From assembly GCA_035649575.1 (NCBI GenBank), contig DASRJH010000058.1, positions 1 to 34,081 on the forward strand: DNA of 34,081 nt, in the 5' to 3' direction. This stretch comes from DASVAL01 sp035649575 (GTDB lineage: Bacteria > Planctomycetota > UBA1135 > UBA2386). The position numbers were made by a program, and so were the translations under genes. This document shows, one piece after another, positions 22,524 to 31,363 of this stretch (position 1 is its first letter; every line of letters starts with the position of its first letter). A model generated the notes under the pieces. That model did no database searches and was not told the DNA's origin. It saw nothing but the letters and a program-made list of their open reading frames with translations.

Positions 22524-24233
22524 TCAGCGCGGCGGGCGCGGCGGCGCCGAAAGCGCCGGCTTCTGGTTCGTCGGCGACGGCGGCATCATCGGTTGGCCCG
22601 TGCCGAGCTCGCGCTCGGCCAACCGGCGCAGCCAGTCGTCCTCTTCGCGGGTCGTGTCGAGCCTCACGGTCAGATCGTCGTCGCCCTGCACGACCGCACC
22701 GATGGCCGAGCGTGGGACCATCACGCGGTTCTTGCGGAACTCGAGCACGACGTGGTCGTCGGCGATCTGGCTCAGGATGCCGCCGACGAGCCGGTTGTTG
22801 TTCGTGAGTCTCACGAAGCCCGTAGTCACCTTCTGGAGCTCGGCGTAGTCGGACGAGCCGAGCTCGGTCAGGCGCGCGATTGCGTCGAGCTGCAGCGTGA
22901 TCTCTCCGCCACCGTCCTCGAGCCTCAGCGTGACGGACTTCGCGTCGGCGGTCTTCACGCCGCCGATGAAGTAGTTGCCATTGTGGAGCTGCGCGAACGC
23001 CTTGCTGCCCGGCAGGACGCCTTCTACTCCCTTCGCGGAAGGCGGAGGCACGAACGTGTGCTCGCCGATCTTCAGGTCATCGCTGACGCGGATCAGGCCG
23101 GGCTGATGCGAGCCTGGTGCTCCCTGGCGCACGGGCACCGGCCACGGCCCGGACTCGGGTTGCGGCCCGACCACGACGACAGGCACCACGGGGTTCGTGG
23201 GTGTCGGTGGCTTCTGCGGATCGCCGGCGACGGGGACCACGGGCGCCGGCTTCGGCGGATCGACCGCCACGGGCACCACGGGCGGCGGCTTCGGCGGATC
23301 ACCGGCGACGGGCGTCACGGGCGGCGTCGGGACCTTCGTCCCCGGATCGCTCGACACCGGCAGCCTAGGGACCGCGACTTCGATCGCGACGTTGGGGCGC
23401 AGCACCTTTGCCTGTTCGACGCGCGCTGGCTCGAGGTGCAGACCAACCAGCTCGGGGCGGAACACGACGACCGCGCCACCGCCGACGAGGAACAGCAAGA
23501 CCGCCGCCGACGCGACCAGTCGGCCACGGCGCTTCGTCTCCCAGCGCACGGGACCGATCGGCCGGATCGCGGCGCGATCGACCTTCTCGGCATCGGCGAC
23601 GACATCTTCTTCCCCGTCCGCCCCCACCCCCGCTCCGACCAGCTCGCCTTCCGCGTCTTCGTAGCTGGACCGCTCGACGCGAGCCAGCTCGGGCCCTTCG
23701 TGCAGCGCATCCATGTCCGTTGCCGGCAACGGCTCCCAACCCGGCTGGGCCGGCTCTTCGTTGGCCGACTGGCCGGCCTGTGTCTCATCCACGGTGAACG
23801 GGCCCGAGTTCTCGAACTGCTCGATCCCGTCACTGGCTTCCGGAGCTCCTACGACTTCGAGTTGCTCGTCGCTGTCGAGTTCGAATTCCTCGTCCTGGGC
23901 CTCGGGTTCCTCGGACTCCTGGCCCTCGTCCTTCTTGGGCTTGAGCCTGGCGTTCGGCTCGAGATCGAGGCCCTCGCCGCTCCAGGTCGACCCACCACTC
24001 TCGGCGAACTGCGGCGTGCCTTCGAAGCTCGGGTCGAGACCCTTCGTGTGATCGGTGAAGAGGACGTCTTCCTCGTCCGCACCGGCAGGAGACCCGCCGG
24101 ACGGCGCCTTCTTGGGCTTGCCCGGCATGTCGAACAGGTTGTCGAGGTCCTCGCCCTTTCCCGCGATGTCTTCGACGATGAAGTCGTCATCGAGGAAGTC
24201 AGAATCGTCGTCGCGCTTCTTTTCGCCGGTCAT
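22524..24233 (-). CDS. Unrecognised single-TM protein: acidic tail, proline repeat, two Sm-like C-terminal modules
   Basis: This 569-residue protein has no family I recognise as a whole. Residues 1-230 are strongly acidic and low in complexity (DDDSDFLDDDFIVEDI, EEPEAQDEEFELDSDEQ). A TM helix lies at about 238-258, flanked by KRRGR, so the acidic part should be cytoplasmic. Residues about 300-345 repeat a 13-residue unit (PPVTPVAGDPPKP, PPVVPVAVDPPKP, APVVPVAGDPQKP), an extended spacer. The periplasmic end has two similar beta modules: about 412-455 (AQLHNGNYFIGGVKTAD) and 472-516 (VRLTNNNRLVGGILSQI), each ending in an I/A-ARL or IGAVV strand. This pattern recalls Sm-like folds. It looks like an envelope-spanning scaffold or sensor. 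Confidence 0.7.
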   Translation of the reverse strand: MTGEKKRDDDSDFLDDDFIVEDIAGKGEDLDNLFDMPGKPKKAPSGGSPAGADEEDVLFTDHTKGLDPSFEGTPQFAESGGSTWSGEGLDLEPNARLKPKKDEGQESEEPEAQDEEFELDSDEQLEVVGAPEASDGIEQFENSGPFTVDETQAGQSANEEPAQPGWEPLPATDMDALHEGPELARVERSSYEDAEGELVGAGVGADGEEDVVADAEKVDRAAIRPIGPVRWETKRRGRLVASAAVLLFLVGGGAVVVFRPELVGLHLEPARVEQAKVLRPNVAIEVAVPRLPVSSDPGTKVPTPPVTPVAGDPPKPPPVVPVAVDPPKPAPVVPVAGDPQKPPTPTNPVVPVVVVGPQPESGPWPVPVRQGAPGSHQPGLIRVSDDLKIGEHTFVPPPSAKGVEGVLPGSKAFAQLHNGNYFIGGVKTADAKSVTLRLEDGGGEITLQLDAIARLTELGSSDYAELQKVTTGFVRLTNNNRLVGGILSQIADDHVVLEFRKNRVMVPRSAIGAVVQGDDDLTVRLDTTREEDDWLRRLAERELGTGQPMMPPSPTNQKPALSAPPRPPR

Positions 24234-24308
24234 TGATGCTCCGTTCCGCTCGGGTCCACGGAGTTATCGGCAGCGTGGTCCCGGCGACTGATGCCCGGAA
24301 ATCATCGC

Positions 24309-24345
24309 AGGACGCGGTGTGCGCCGGCCGCTGCGCTGCGGTCCT
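24309..24345 (-). terminator. Weak hairpin downstream of selB
   Basis: AGGAC (24309-24313) pairs with GTCCT (24341-24345), and GCGC pairs inside with GCGC. It lies between the selB stop and the next minus-strand start. There is no T-tract, so it may be a weak terminator or chance. Confidence 0.25.
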
Positions 24346-24408
24346 CGCCCCTGCCCCCTCGCTGCCATGGCGACTTCCCGCAACCCCGGGCCCCCCCGCG
24401 GCAGCTCC

Positions 24409-26349
24409 TCAGCCCTCGGAAGCGAGCTCGCGGCTGAGGTCCGAGGATGGCAGCAGCCGCCGCACGCCGCCGCGCAGCACGGTCAAGCCCTGGGCGTCGA
24501 TGTACTCGAGCAACGGGATCAGATACTTGCGACTCGTGTCGAGGCCGTCGCGCAGACTCGGGATGTCGAGGATCTCTCCATGCCGCAGGCAATTGGTCCT
24601 GATGGCGCGCATCACCTTGCGCACGACGGAAGCACCGTAGTAGTGGTCGCCGACCTTGTCGATCCGCCCCTCGTCCTGGGCGCGGTCGAGCAGCGACAGC
24701 AGCGGATCGCCGCGCAGGACGCACGCCGCCTCGATCTCCGCGAGCTCGGGCGGCCGGAACCCACGCTGCTCGCACTCTGCCACGATCCGATCCAGGCGCT
24801 GCTGGTCCTGCGGCGGCAGCGGCTTCAGCCGGTCGAGGAACAGGATCTGTCCCTGGCGACCGGTCCGCACGCGGCCGGCTGCCTGCAGGCGGTCGAACAC
24901 GCAGTCCACGAGCACCTGCGGCAGCGTCTTCGTCGTGCGCAACGCCGTGCGTTTGATCGAGGCCGCGGCCGGCCGCTGGTGCAGCATGCGATCGACGGAC
25001 TGCAGCAGTTCCTGTTCGCCGGCGGCCACGAGACGGCGTTGGAACACGCGCATCGCCTTCTGGTGCAGCTCGGTCTCCGGCATCGTCGCGACCGTGTCGA
25101 GCACCTTCGTTTCGGTCGTCTCGAGCGCGCGCGCGAGATCGTCGACGGTGCGGCCCTCGGGACCGGCCTGCTCGAGCTCGTGTTCGATGCGGGCCTCGGG
25201 GCGGTCGCCGGCGGCGAGGATGCCGGCCAGCTCGTTGCCGAGGTCCTTGCGCCGGTATCTGCCCGTGTGTTGCAGGCGCAGCACGCGGCCGCCGCCGATC
25301 GTGACCGCTGGATTCTGCAGCCGCAGCAGGAAGCGATCGTTGTGCGCGCAGCAGACGTCCTCGTCGAGCTCGAGCCGCGCCGCGAGGCTCTCGCCAGGTC
25401 CGGTCGCGTCGCGGTCGAGCAACAGCAGCTGACCGCGCACTTCGATCGTGCCCGTGTGGAAGCGAATCGGGGCGCGGTGCGCGAGCCGCGGCGACCGCAG
25501 GGTCAGCGCGAGATCGATGTCGACCGCATCGCCGACCGTGAACGTGCCGGGCTCGCAGCAGACCATGCCGCGATGCACGCCGGACTCGCGCGCGTCGGGC
25601 ACCGACAACGCCGTGCTGTGACCCGCGACGGCTTCTTCGACTTTGCCGCCGTAGGCGTGGATGCCGCGCACCTTGACGCGCTCGCCGATCGGCAGGATCT
25701 CGATCTCCGCTCCCTGGCGCACGGCTCCGCTCATCGGAATGCCGGTGACCACGGTGCCGATGCCCGGCAGCGAGAACACGCGTTGGATCGGCATCCGGAA
25801 CGGGCCGTGGCTCTGCCTCGGTTCGACGGCGAGTGCCTGGGCCTCGAGCTTCTGCTTGAGCTCGGGAATGCCCTCGCCGGTGATCGAGCTCACGCGCACG
25901 ACCTCGGCCGAAGCCATCACCGTGCCCTGCACGAGTTTTCGCACCTCGTCGGCCGCCATGTCGGCCAGCGCCGGGTCGACCATGTCGATCTTCGTCAACA
26001 CGATGAGGCCGCCGCGCACGCCGAGCAGATCGAGGATGTCGACGTGCTCGATCGTCTGCGGCATGACGCCGTCGTCCGCAGCGACGACGAGCATCGCGAG
26101 GTCGAGCCCCGTGCAGCCGGCCACCATGTTGCGCACGAAGCGTTCGTGACCCGGCACGTCGACGAGGCCGAGCCAGCGGCCATCACCCAGCCGCAGCCGC
26201 GCGAAGCCGAGGTCGATCGTGAGACCTCTTTCCTTCTCCTCCTTGAGCCGGTCCGGATCGATGCCGGTCAGCGCCTTGACGAGACTGCTCTTGCCGTGGT
26301 CGATGTGTCCGGCGGTGCCGACGACGACTGGGTGGATCTGGCGGGCCAT
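24409..26349 (-). CDS. selB: Selenocysteine-specific elongation factor SelB
   Basis: This 646-residue GTPase brings Sec-tRNA to UGA codons by binding an mRNA hairpin. G motifs: GHIDHGKS (14-21), the switch I region ERGLTIDLGF (40-49), DVPGH (64-68) and TKID (119-122). EF-Tu-like beta domains follow (RVFSLPGIGTVVTG). The C-terminal ~280 residues are the winged-helix repeats that bind the SECIS RNA (GYR-type motifs such as VDCVFDRLQAAGRV and LIPLLEYIDAQGLTVL). ERGLTIDLGFA is typical of SelB rather than EF-Tu. The ATG at 26349 follows the zinc-ribbon gene by 31 bases. No selA, selD or Sec-tRNA gene is in the window. An in-frame UGA selenoprotein was looked for and not found. Confidence 0.95.
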   Translation of the reverse strand: MARQIHPVVVGTAGHIDHGKSSLVKALTGIDPDRLKEEKERGLTIDLGFARLRLGDGRWLGLVDVPGHERFVRNMVAGCTGLDLAMLVVAADDGVMPQTIEHVDILDLLGVRGGLIVLTKIDMVDPALADMAADEVRKLVQGTVMASAEVVRVSSITGEGIPELKQKLEAQALAVEPRQSHGPFRMPIQRVFSLPGIGTVVTGIPMSGAVRQGAEIEILPIGERVKVRGIHAYGGKVEEAVAGHSTALSVPDARESGVHRGMVCCEPGTFTVGDAVDIDLALTLRSPRLAHRAPIRFHTGTIEVRGQLLLLDRDATGPGESLAARLELDEDVCCAHNDRFLLRLQNPAVTIGGGRVLRLQHTGRYRRKDLGNELAGILAAGDRPEARIEHELEQAGPEGRTVDDLARALETTETKVLDTVATMPETELHQKAMRVFQRRLVAAGEQELLQSVDRMLHQRPAAASIKRTALRTTKTLPQVLVDCVFDRLQAAGRVRTGRQGQILFLDRLKPLPPQDQQRLDRIVAECEQRGFRPPELAEIEAACVLRGDPLLSLLDRAQDEGRIDKVGDHYYGASVVRKVMRAIRTNCLRHGEILDIPSLRDGLDTSRKYLIPLLEYIDAQGLTVLRGGVRRLLPSSDLSRELASEG

Positions 26350-26380
26350 CAGCGAACGCGTCTCCCCGCGGCGATGGGCA

Positions 26381-27088
26381 CTACTGGCTCCCCATGTAGA
26401 GGATGCGCTGGCACGAACCGCAGCGGACCACCACCGACTTGCCGAGCAGGCGGGCCGTGTCGTTCATCGTGATCTTGTTGTAGCAGCCCTGGCAGTAGTG
26501 CTTCTCGACGGCGCAGACGCCGATGCCCGAGCGCGTCTTGAACAGGCCGTCGTATTCGCGCAGCAGGTCGTCGGGAATGCCCTCGGTCATCGCCTTGCGG
26601 CGCTGTCGCACAGCGGCGATCGCGCCCGCGCGCGACGACCGGAGCAGGTCGGCTTCGACGAGGAAACTCTCGAGCGTCTTGCGTTCCTCGTCGTAGGTGG
26701 CCTGCGCAGCCGCCACCTCCGCGCGCTGTGCCTCCGCGGCCTCGAGCAGCTTGAGGCACTCCTCCTGCGTGACGTCGCGGTCCTTGCGCACGGCTTCGAT
26801 CTGGAACAGCGTGGCCTGATACTCCGCGTTGTTGCGCACGGCGTTGAGACGCTCGTTGAGCCGCTTGATCTCGTCGTCGTTGCCGCGGATGGCCTTGTCG
26901 AGAGCGCGCGCGTCGAGCTCGGCCTTGAGGAAACGGTTGCGGCGTTCCGCCGCGTTCCGTTCGGCCTCCTCGAGCCTTCGCCGCCGTTTCGCCTCTTCGG
27001 CCGGCAGCGTGTCGAGGTCCTTCGTGAGCGATGAGATCTCCTGGTCGACTCTCTGCAACTCGAGCAGCTTCTTGACGTGAGGGTGCAC
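26381..27088 (-). CDS. Coiled-coil C4 zinc-ribbon protein (zf-RING_7 / CdsZ-like)
   Basis: This 235-residue cytoplasmic protein has a long charged helical coiled coil over residues 1-170 (KKLLELQRVDQEISSLTKDLDTL, and many E/R/L heptads) followed by a zinc ribbon. The ribbon cysteines pair as C-x2-C: HYCQGCYNKI and then RCGSCQRILY. These proteins are conserved in many phyla and are linked to RNA polymerase and DNA metabolism, but their role is unsettled. The start is uncertain. A TTG at 27109 would add seven residues (FSRKDP region). GTG 27088 is preferred because it gives the family-typical HPHVKKLLELQ opening and has AAGGAT upstream. Together with selB, rpoD and dnaG it forms an information-processing cluster. 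Confidence 0.85.
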   Translation of the reverse strand: MHPHVKKLLELQRVDQEISSLTKDLDTLPAEEAKRRRRLEEAERNAAERRNRFLKAELDARALDKAIRGNDDEIKRLNERLNAVRNNAEYQATLFQIEAVRKDRDVTQEECLKLLEAAEAQRAEVAAAQATYDEERKTLESFLVEADLLRSSRAGAIAAVRQRRKAMTEGIPDDLLREYDGLFKTRSGIGVCAVEKHYCQGCYNKITMNDTARLLGKSVVVRCGSCQRILYMGSQ

Positions 27089-27194
27089 CGGATCCTTGCG
27101 CGAGAACAACCGCGACCTGCGGGGCAGCGGAGTCTAGCCATGCGCCTGTAGCGCTCAAGGGCTCGGGCCCACCAACGCCTGCGCCCGAGCTGCC

Positions 27195-27218
27195 GGCCCC
27201 GAGCTGCCACACGGGGCC
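27195..27218 (-). terminator. Hairpin downstream of rpoD
   Basis: GGCCCC (27195-27200) and GGGGCC (27213-27218) form a 6-bp GC stem with a 12-base loop, 31 bases past the rpoD stop. Nearby, an 11-mer is tandemly repeated (27232-27253). There is no T-tract, so it may be a weak terminator or a stabilising 3' hairpin. Confidence 0.35.
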
Positions 27219-27248
27219 GCGTTGCATCCGTGTGACCTCAGCGTGACC

Positions 27249-28973
27249 TCAGCCGGGGTCACCCACCGCGCTGTCGAAGAACCCACCGAGCCGCCGTGCG
27301 CGCACGGGGTGCTGCAGCTTGCGCACGGCCTTGGCCTCGATCTGGCGCACGCGTTCACGCGTCACGCGGAAGATGCGGCCCACCTCCTCGAGCGTGTAGG
27401 TATAGCCGTCGCCGATGCCGTAGCGGAGCTTGATGATCTCGCGCTCGCGGAAGGTCAGCGTGCTGAGCACGCTCTCGATGCGCTCCTTCAGCATCTCACG
27501 GCTCGCGCTGTGAACCGGCGACTCGACGGACTCGTCCTCGATGAAGTCCCCGAAGTAGGAGTCGTCCGAGTCGCCGATCGGCCGATCGAGCGAGATCGGG
27601 TGCTTGCTGATCTTCATCACGCGCTTGGCTTCTTCCACCGAGACCTGCGCGGCCTCGGCGACTTCCTCGATCGAGGGCTCGCGACCCTTGAGCTGCGTGA
27701 GTTTCTTGGAAACGTTGCGCAGCTTCGACATCGTCTCGATCATGTGGACCGGGATGCGGATCGTGCGCGCCTGGTCCGCGATCGAACGCGTGATGGCCTG
27801 GCGGATCCACCAGGTCGCATACGTCGAGAACTTGTAGCCTCGCCGATACTCGTATTTCTCGACGGCTTTCATGAGCCCCGTGTTGCCTTCCTGGATCAGG
27901 TCGAGGAAAGACAGACCGCGGTTGCGATACTTTTTCGCGATCGAGACCACGAGGCGCAGGTTGCCGGACGAGAGCTTGCGTTTGGCATCCTCGTAGTTCG
28001 CATACGCCTGGCGCAGGAACTCGAGCCGCTTCTGCAGCCGTTCGATCGTCTCGAGCCCGTCGATCTGCATGTCCATGAGACGCCGACGCGTCTCGAGCGC
28101 ATCGGGGTTCTGGAGCTGCGCGCCGCGATAGCGCTGCAGGCGAGCCTGCAACCGCGTCATCTCGTGGATGCGGCTCTCGAGCAGGTCGATCATCGGCCGC
28201 ACCTTCTTGCCCTGCAGGTTCAGCTCCTCGATCAGCGCGACGGCCTTGCGCCGCCGCGAGAAGATGCGCTTCTTCGTGACCACCGACTGCTCCGTGCTCA
28301 GGCGGTCGGACACCAGCTGCATGAAGTCGTTGCGCGCCGCTTGATAGATGAGCCGCAGCGTAGCGATGTTTCCGGGCAGGCGGTCGGACAGGTCGGCCTT
28401 GCCGACTTCGGGATCCTGCTGGTTGACCTTCAGCGTGCGATCGAAGGCCAGCTCTCCCTTGAGCACGTCCTCGAGGATCTCGATCGCATTGCTGAGGCCG
28501 AACCCCGACGACAGCACTTCCTTGCGGAACTGCTTGCGCGTCAGCTCGATCTTGCGTGCGAGCGAGATCTCCTCCTCGCGCGTGAGCAGCGGGATCTCCC
28601 CCATCTGCGTCAGATACATGCGCACGGGATCGTCGATCTTCTCGGTGATGTCGACGATCGGCGTCGAGAGCTCGGCTTCGGTGGGCTCTGCGATGTCGAG
28701 GTCGGGTGACATCTCGATCTCGTCGGCGCCGCCGTCGTCGCCGCCTTCTTCGTCCTTGCGCGCGCCGGCCTTCTTGCCCTTCTGCTTCTGCTCGTCCTCG
28801 ACGACGTCGAGGCCGGCTTCTTCGATCATGGCGATGGCTGACTCGATCTTCTCGGGCGACGACATGTCGTCCGGAAGAACGCTGTTCAATTGAGCCAGGG
28901 TGATCGATCCCGTCTTGCGATGAGTCTTGATCAGGATCTTGATCTTCTTGTCGAACTCGGTCGGTACGGCCAT
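27249..28973 (-). CDS. rpoD: Primary RNA polymerase sigma factor RpoD (sigma-70)
   Basis: This 574-residue housekeeping sigma factor recognises -35 and -10 boxes. Region 1.1 is about 1-60, followed by an acidic/lysine-rich linker (62-100, EDEQKQKGKK and EEGGDDGG). Region 1.2 starts DPVRMYLTQMGEIPLL. A moderately long non-conserved spacer leads to region 2 (about 335-405: SSGNLRLVVSIAKKYRNRG, LIQEGNTGLMKAVEKYEYRRG, YATWWIRQAITR). Region 3 is about 414-490, and region 4 is about 500-553 (REREIIKLRYGIGDG, VGRIFRVTRERVRQIEAKA). All DNA- and core-binding motifs are intact. It is 104 bases downstream of dnaG on the same strand, the macromolecular-synthesis arrangement. Its UGA stop codon lies in an 11-bp tandem duplication. 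Confidence 0.97.
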   Translation of the reverse strand: MAVPTEFDKKIKILIKTHRKTGSITLAQLNSVLPDDMSSPEKIESAIAMIEEAGLDVVEDEQKQKGKKAGARKDEEGGDDGGADEIEMSPDLDIAEPTEAELSTPIVDITEKIDDPVRMYLTQMGEIPLLTREEEISLARKIELTRKQFRKEVLSSGFGLSNAIEILEDVLKGELAFDRTLKVNQQDPEVGKADLSDRLPGNIATLRLIYQAARNDFMQLVSDRLSTEQSVVTKKRIFSRRRKAVALIEELNLQGKKVRPMIDLLESRIHEMTRLQARLQRYRGAQLQNPDALETRRRLMDMQIDGLETIERLQKRLEFLRQAYANYEDAKRKLSSGNLRLVVSIAKKYRNRGLSFLDLIQEGNTGLMKAVEKYEYRRGYKFSTYATWWIRQAITRSIADQARTIRIPVHMIETMSKLRNVSKKLTQLKGREPSIEEVAEAAQVSVEEAKRVMKISKHPISLDRPIGDSDDSYFGDFIEDESVESPVHSASREMLKERIESVLSTLTFREREIIKLRYGIGDGYTYTLEEVGRIFRVTRERVRQIEAKAVRKLQHPVRARRLGGFFDSAVGDPG

Positions 28974-29077
28974 TGGGGGAGTCTGTTCACTGGTCGCCGC
29001 AGCAGGGCTGCAACGCAGAAGGTCGGTCGTGCAGGTTGTGGATCAGAGCGCGTTGGCTGGGGGTCGGCAGTCTCGGA

Positions 29078-30994
29078 TCAGGGTTGCTGTGGCGAAGGGG
29101 TTGTCGTTTCGGATGCGCTGACCTCGTTGCTCGCGCGCACGCTGCTCTTCTGGTCGGCCGTAGCCTCGCGCGGGCGATCGAGCCGCATGCGGTCGAGCAG
29201 ACGCTGCTGCAATTCGGCCGCCGCGGTGGAGTCGCCCACCGTGAGTGCCTGCTGCAGCTGCTGGCGCCAGACCCGCCGCTGTGGTCCGCCGCGAAGACGG
29301 CGCCTGCCCTCGAGCAGACCGACCAGAACGGTCTTCGGGTCGCGGATTTTCGCTGCCTGTGCGTGGGCGGTGCCGAGAACCGCGAGCAGGGCCGGCTGTT
29401 CCGCCGCGCGCGCGAACAGATACTTGAGCAGTCCGTCCGTCGTCGACCGGCCCAGCGCCACGCCGTCGGTGGCCATCGCGAGCAGCGTCGCGAGGTCCGC
29501 CGACTCGAGCGGCCCATCGGCCGTGAGGTCGTGCGAGACGAGCAGGTCGGGATCGGCCAGCAGACAGGCCAGCAGATCGGCTTCGCTGCGCTGCATCAGG
29601 CTCGCGGGCGCTTCCGGCGCCTGCGCTGCAACCGCTTCTCCCTCGCGTTTGCCGGGGGCACGGCGCGCCCTCGCTAGCAGTCGTTCGAGGGTCGGAGCCG
29701 GCACGGCCAGATGACGCGCCATCTCCTGCGTGAGCGCCGCTCGCCGGACTGGCGACTCGACCAGCGCGAGCAGGCCCGCGCACTCCCCCGCGGCCGCTTC
29801 GACGTTCACGGCCTTCGACAGGTCGAGGCGACGGCCCAACAGGCGGAACCAGACGGCCAGAGCGTCCTCGGCGCCGTCGATCACGTCGCCAAAGCGGGTG
29901 CGGCGTTCGGCGACGAGCTCGGGGTCTTCGCCCACGCGCGCCGTGACGACGTCGGCAGGATCCTTCGCCGAACCGTCTTCGGCGTCGCTCATGAGGGCGA
30001 TGCGGACCGGCAGGCGGCTGTTCACGAGCTCGCGCATGGCGCGCTCCGCAGCCTGCACGCCGGCGCGATCGCCGTCGAACATGAGCACGATGCCCTCGGT
30101 CGCGTAGCGCTCGACGGTCTTGCTGTGGTCCGCGGTGAACGCGGTGCCGAGCGAGGCGACCGCGCCCGTGAAGCCGGCCAGATGACACGCGATCACGTCG
30201 GTATAACCCTCCATGACCACGATGCGGCGCTGCCCGGCCTGCTTCGTGCGATGCAGCCCGAACAGCAAGCGCCGTTTGCTGAAGAACGGCGATTCCGGCG
30301 AGTTCAGATACTTGGGCGGCTTGTAGTCCCCGTCGGACTCGCTGCCGGGGGCGCCCGGAACGAGGCGGCCGCCGAAGCCGACCGTGCGCCCGCGTTCGTC
30401 GTCGATCGGGAACATCACGCGGCCGGCGAAGATCTCGCGGCCATTGCGCACCAACCCCGCCTGCTCGAGCACTTCGCGCGACAGATGTCGTTCCTTGGCA
30501 TGACGCAACAGCGCTCCGGCCGCAGGATGATGACCGAGCCGCCACGGCTCGATCGCCGCGCTCAGTCCGCGTTGCTCGAGATACTCCCTCGCCAGGCGAC
30601 CATCGGCCGAGCCCAGCGACGCGTGGAAGAACTGCGCCACCTCGCCGAGCACCTCGTAAGGATCAGGCCCCTTCGGTTCGTTGCCCTGCCGGCCCTGGAA
30701 CACACCCTCGAGCGAGATCCCTGCGCGGTCGGCAAGCACTTCCATGGCTTGCCGGAAAGTATGACCGTCGCGTTCCATGAGCCAGGTGAAGACATCTCCC
30801 GTCTTCTGACAGCCGAAGCAGTGGAAGTGCTGCGTGTCGCGGAACACCGTGAAGGACGGCGAGTTCTCGGCGTGGAACGGGCACAACGCGACGAGGGTTC
30901 GGCCACGCGGCTTGAGCGGCAGGTAGCTCTCGATCAAGGCGACGAGGTCCGTCGCTTCCTTGATGCGCAGTTTGGCGTCCTCGAAACGATCCAT
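29078..30994 (-). CDS. dnaG: DNA primase DnaG
   Basis: This 638-residue enzyme makes RNA primers for chromosome replication. The N-terminal CHC2 zinc site is Cys38, His41, Cys59 and Cys62 (CPFHAENSP, CFGC). The TOPRIM catalytic core has MEGYTDVIA (Glu262) and FDGDRAG (Asp307, Asp309). PFFSKRRLLFGLHRTK lies between them, as in other primases. The C-terminal ~250 residues have a helical helicase-binding-like region, then a polar tail rich in Ser/Thr/Glu (SVRASNEVSASETTT). The ATG at 30994 (MDRFEDAKLR) is preferred; upstream sequence in this frame is not conserved. The 3' end is 104 bases ahead of rpoD. A candidate promoter and two hairpins lie in the upstream gap. Confidence 0.95.
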   Translation of the reverse strand: MDRFEDAKLRIKEATDLVALIESYLPLKPRGRTLVALCPFHAENSPSFTVFRDTQHFHCFGCQKTGDVFTWLMERDGHTFRQAMEVLADRAGISLEGVFQGRQGNEPKGPDPYEVLGEVAQFFHASLGSADGRLAREYLEQRGLSAAIEPWRLGHHPAAGALLRHAKERHLSREVLEQAGLVRNGREIFAGRVMFPIDDERGRTVGFGGRLVPGAPGSESDGDYKPPKYLNSPESPFFSKRRLLFGLHRTKQAGQRRIVVMEGYTDVIACHLAGFTGAVASLGTAFTADHSKTVERYATEGIVLMFDGDRAGVQAAERAMRELVNSRLPVRIALMSDAEDGSAKDPADVVTARVGEDPELVAERRTRFGDVIDGAEDALAVWFRLLGRRLDLSKAVNVEAAAGECAGLLALVESPVRRAALTQEMARHLAVPAPTLERLLARARRAPGKREGEAVAAQAPEAPASLMQRSEADLLACLLADPDLLVSHDLTADGPLESADLATLLAMATDGVALGRSTTDGLLKYLFARAAEQPALLAVLGTAHAQAAKIRDPKTVLVGLLEGRRRLRGGPQRRVWRQQLQQALTVGDSTAAAELQQRLLDRMRLDRPREATADQKSSVRASNEVSASETTTPSPQQP

Positions 30995-31124
30995 GCTGGA
31001 GTGCTCAGAAACTGTCGGGCTGCGGGGCGGCTTGGGGGAGGGCCCGACACGGCGCGGCGTATCCAATGCTCCGAGCCGTGGCAATGAATGGTACCTCCGC
31101 CGCAGCCATCCGGCGTGCGTCTTT

Positions 31125-31172
31125 GTTACCGTTCTTGGCGCACTGGAACGGTGACCTCTGGCGCACGCCAGA
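31125..31172 (-). promoter_or_regulatory. Two consecutive hairpins in the dnaG leader
   Basis: On the minus strand, TCTGGCGTGCGCCAGA (31172-31157) is a tight hairpin. It is followed at once by GTCACCGTTC, an 11-base loop and GAACGGTAAC (31155-31125), a 10-bp stem with one wobble pair. They end about 130 bases before the dnaG ATG. Either a structured leader (attenuator or protein-binding site) or chance GC pairing; no T-tract follows. Confidence 0.4.
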
Positions 31173-31320
31173 TGCACCGATGCCAGCCGCCGTTCCGCCA
31201 CCCATCTGCTGCAGCCCCAACTGCGCACTGCCCTGCGGAAATGGCGCTCGTGTCGAGGCCTGTCCGATCCGGGGATGTTGATTTGGAGTCCCGGGGACGC
31301 TGCGGGTTGAGGAACCGCTC

Positions 31321-31348
31321 CTTCTATCATCCTGTCGGTGGCTGTCAA
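31321..31348 (-). promoter_or_regulatory. Candidate sigma-70 promoter for dnaG
   Basis: On the minus strand, a perfect TTGACA (31348-31343) is followed after 16 bases by TAGAAG (31326-31321). This gives a ~320-base leader containing the two hairpins. The -10 match is only moderate. Confidence 0.4.
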
Positions 31349-31363
31349 GCTGGCTGTCGAGCC

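Noticed and set aside
23200..23340. Short DNA repeat array
   Set aside because: The periodicity is 39 bases and lies in frame inside the proline-rich protein. It encodes the 13-residue spacer repeat rather than a separate element.
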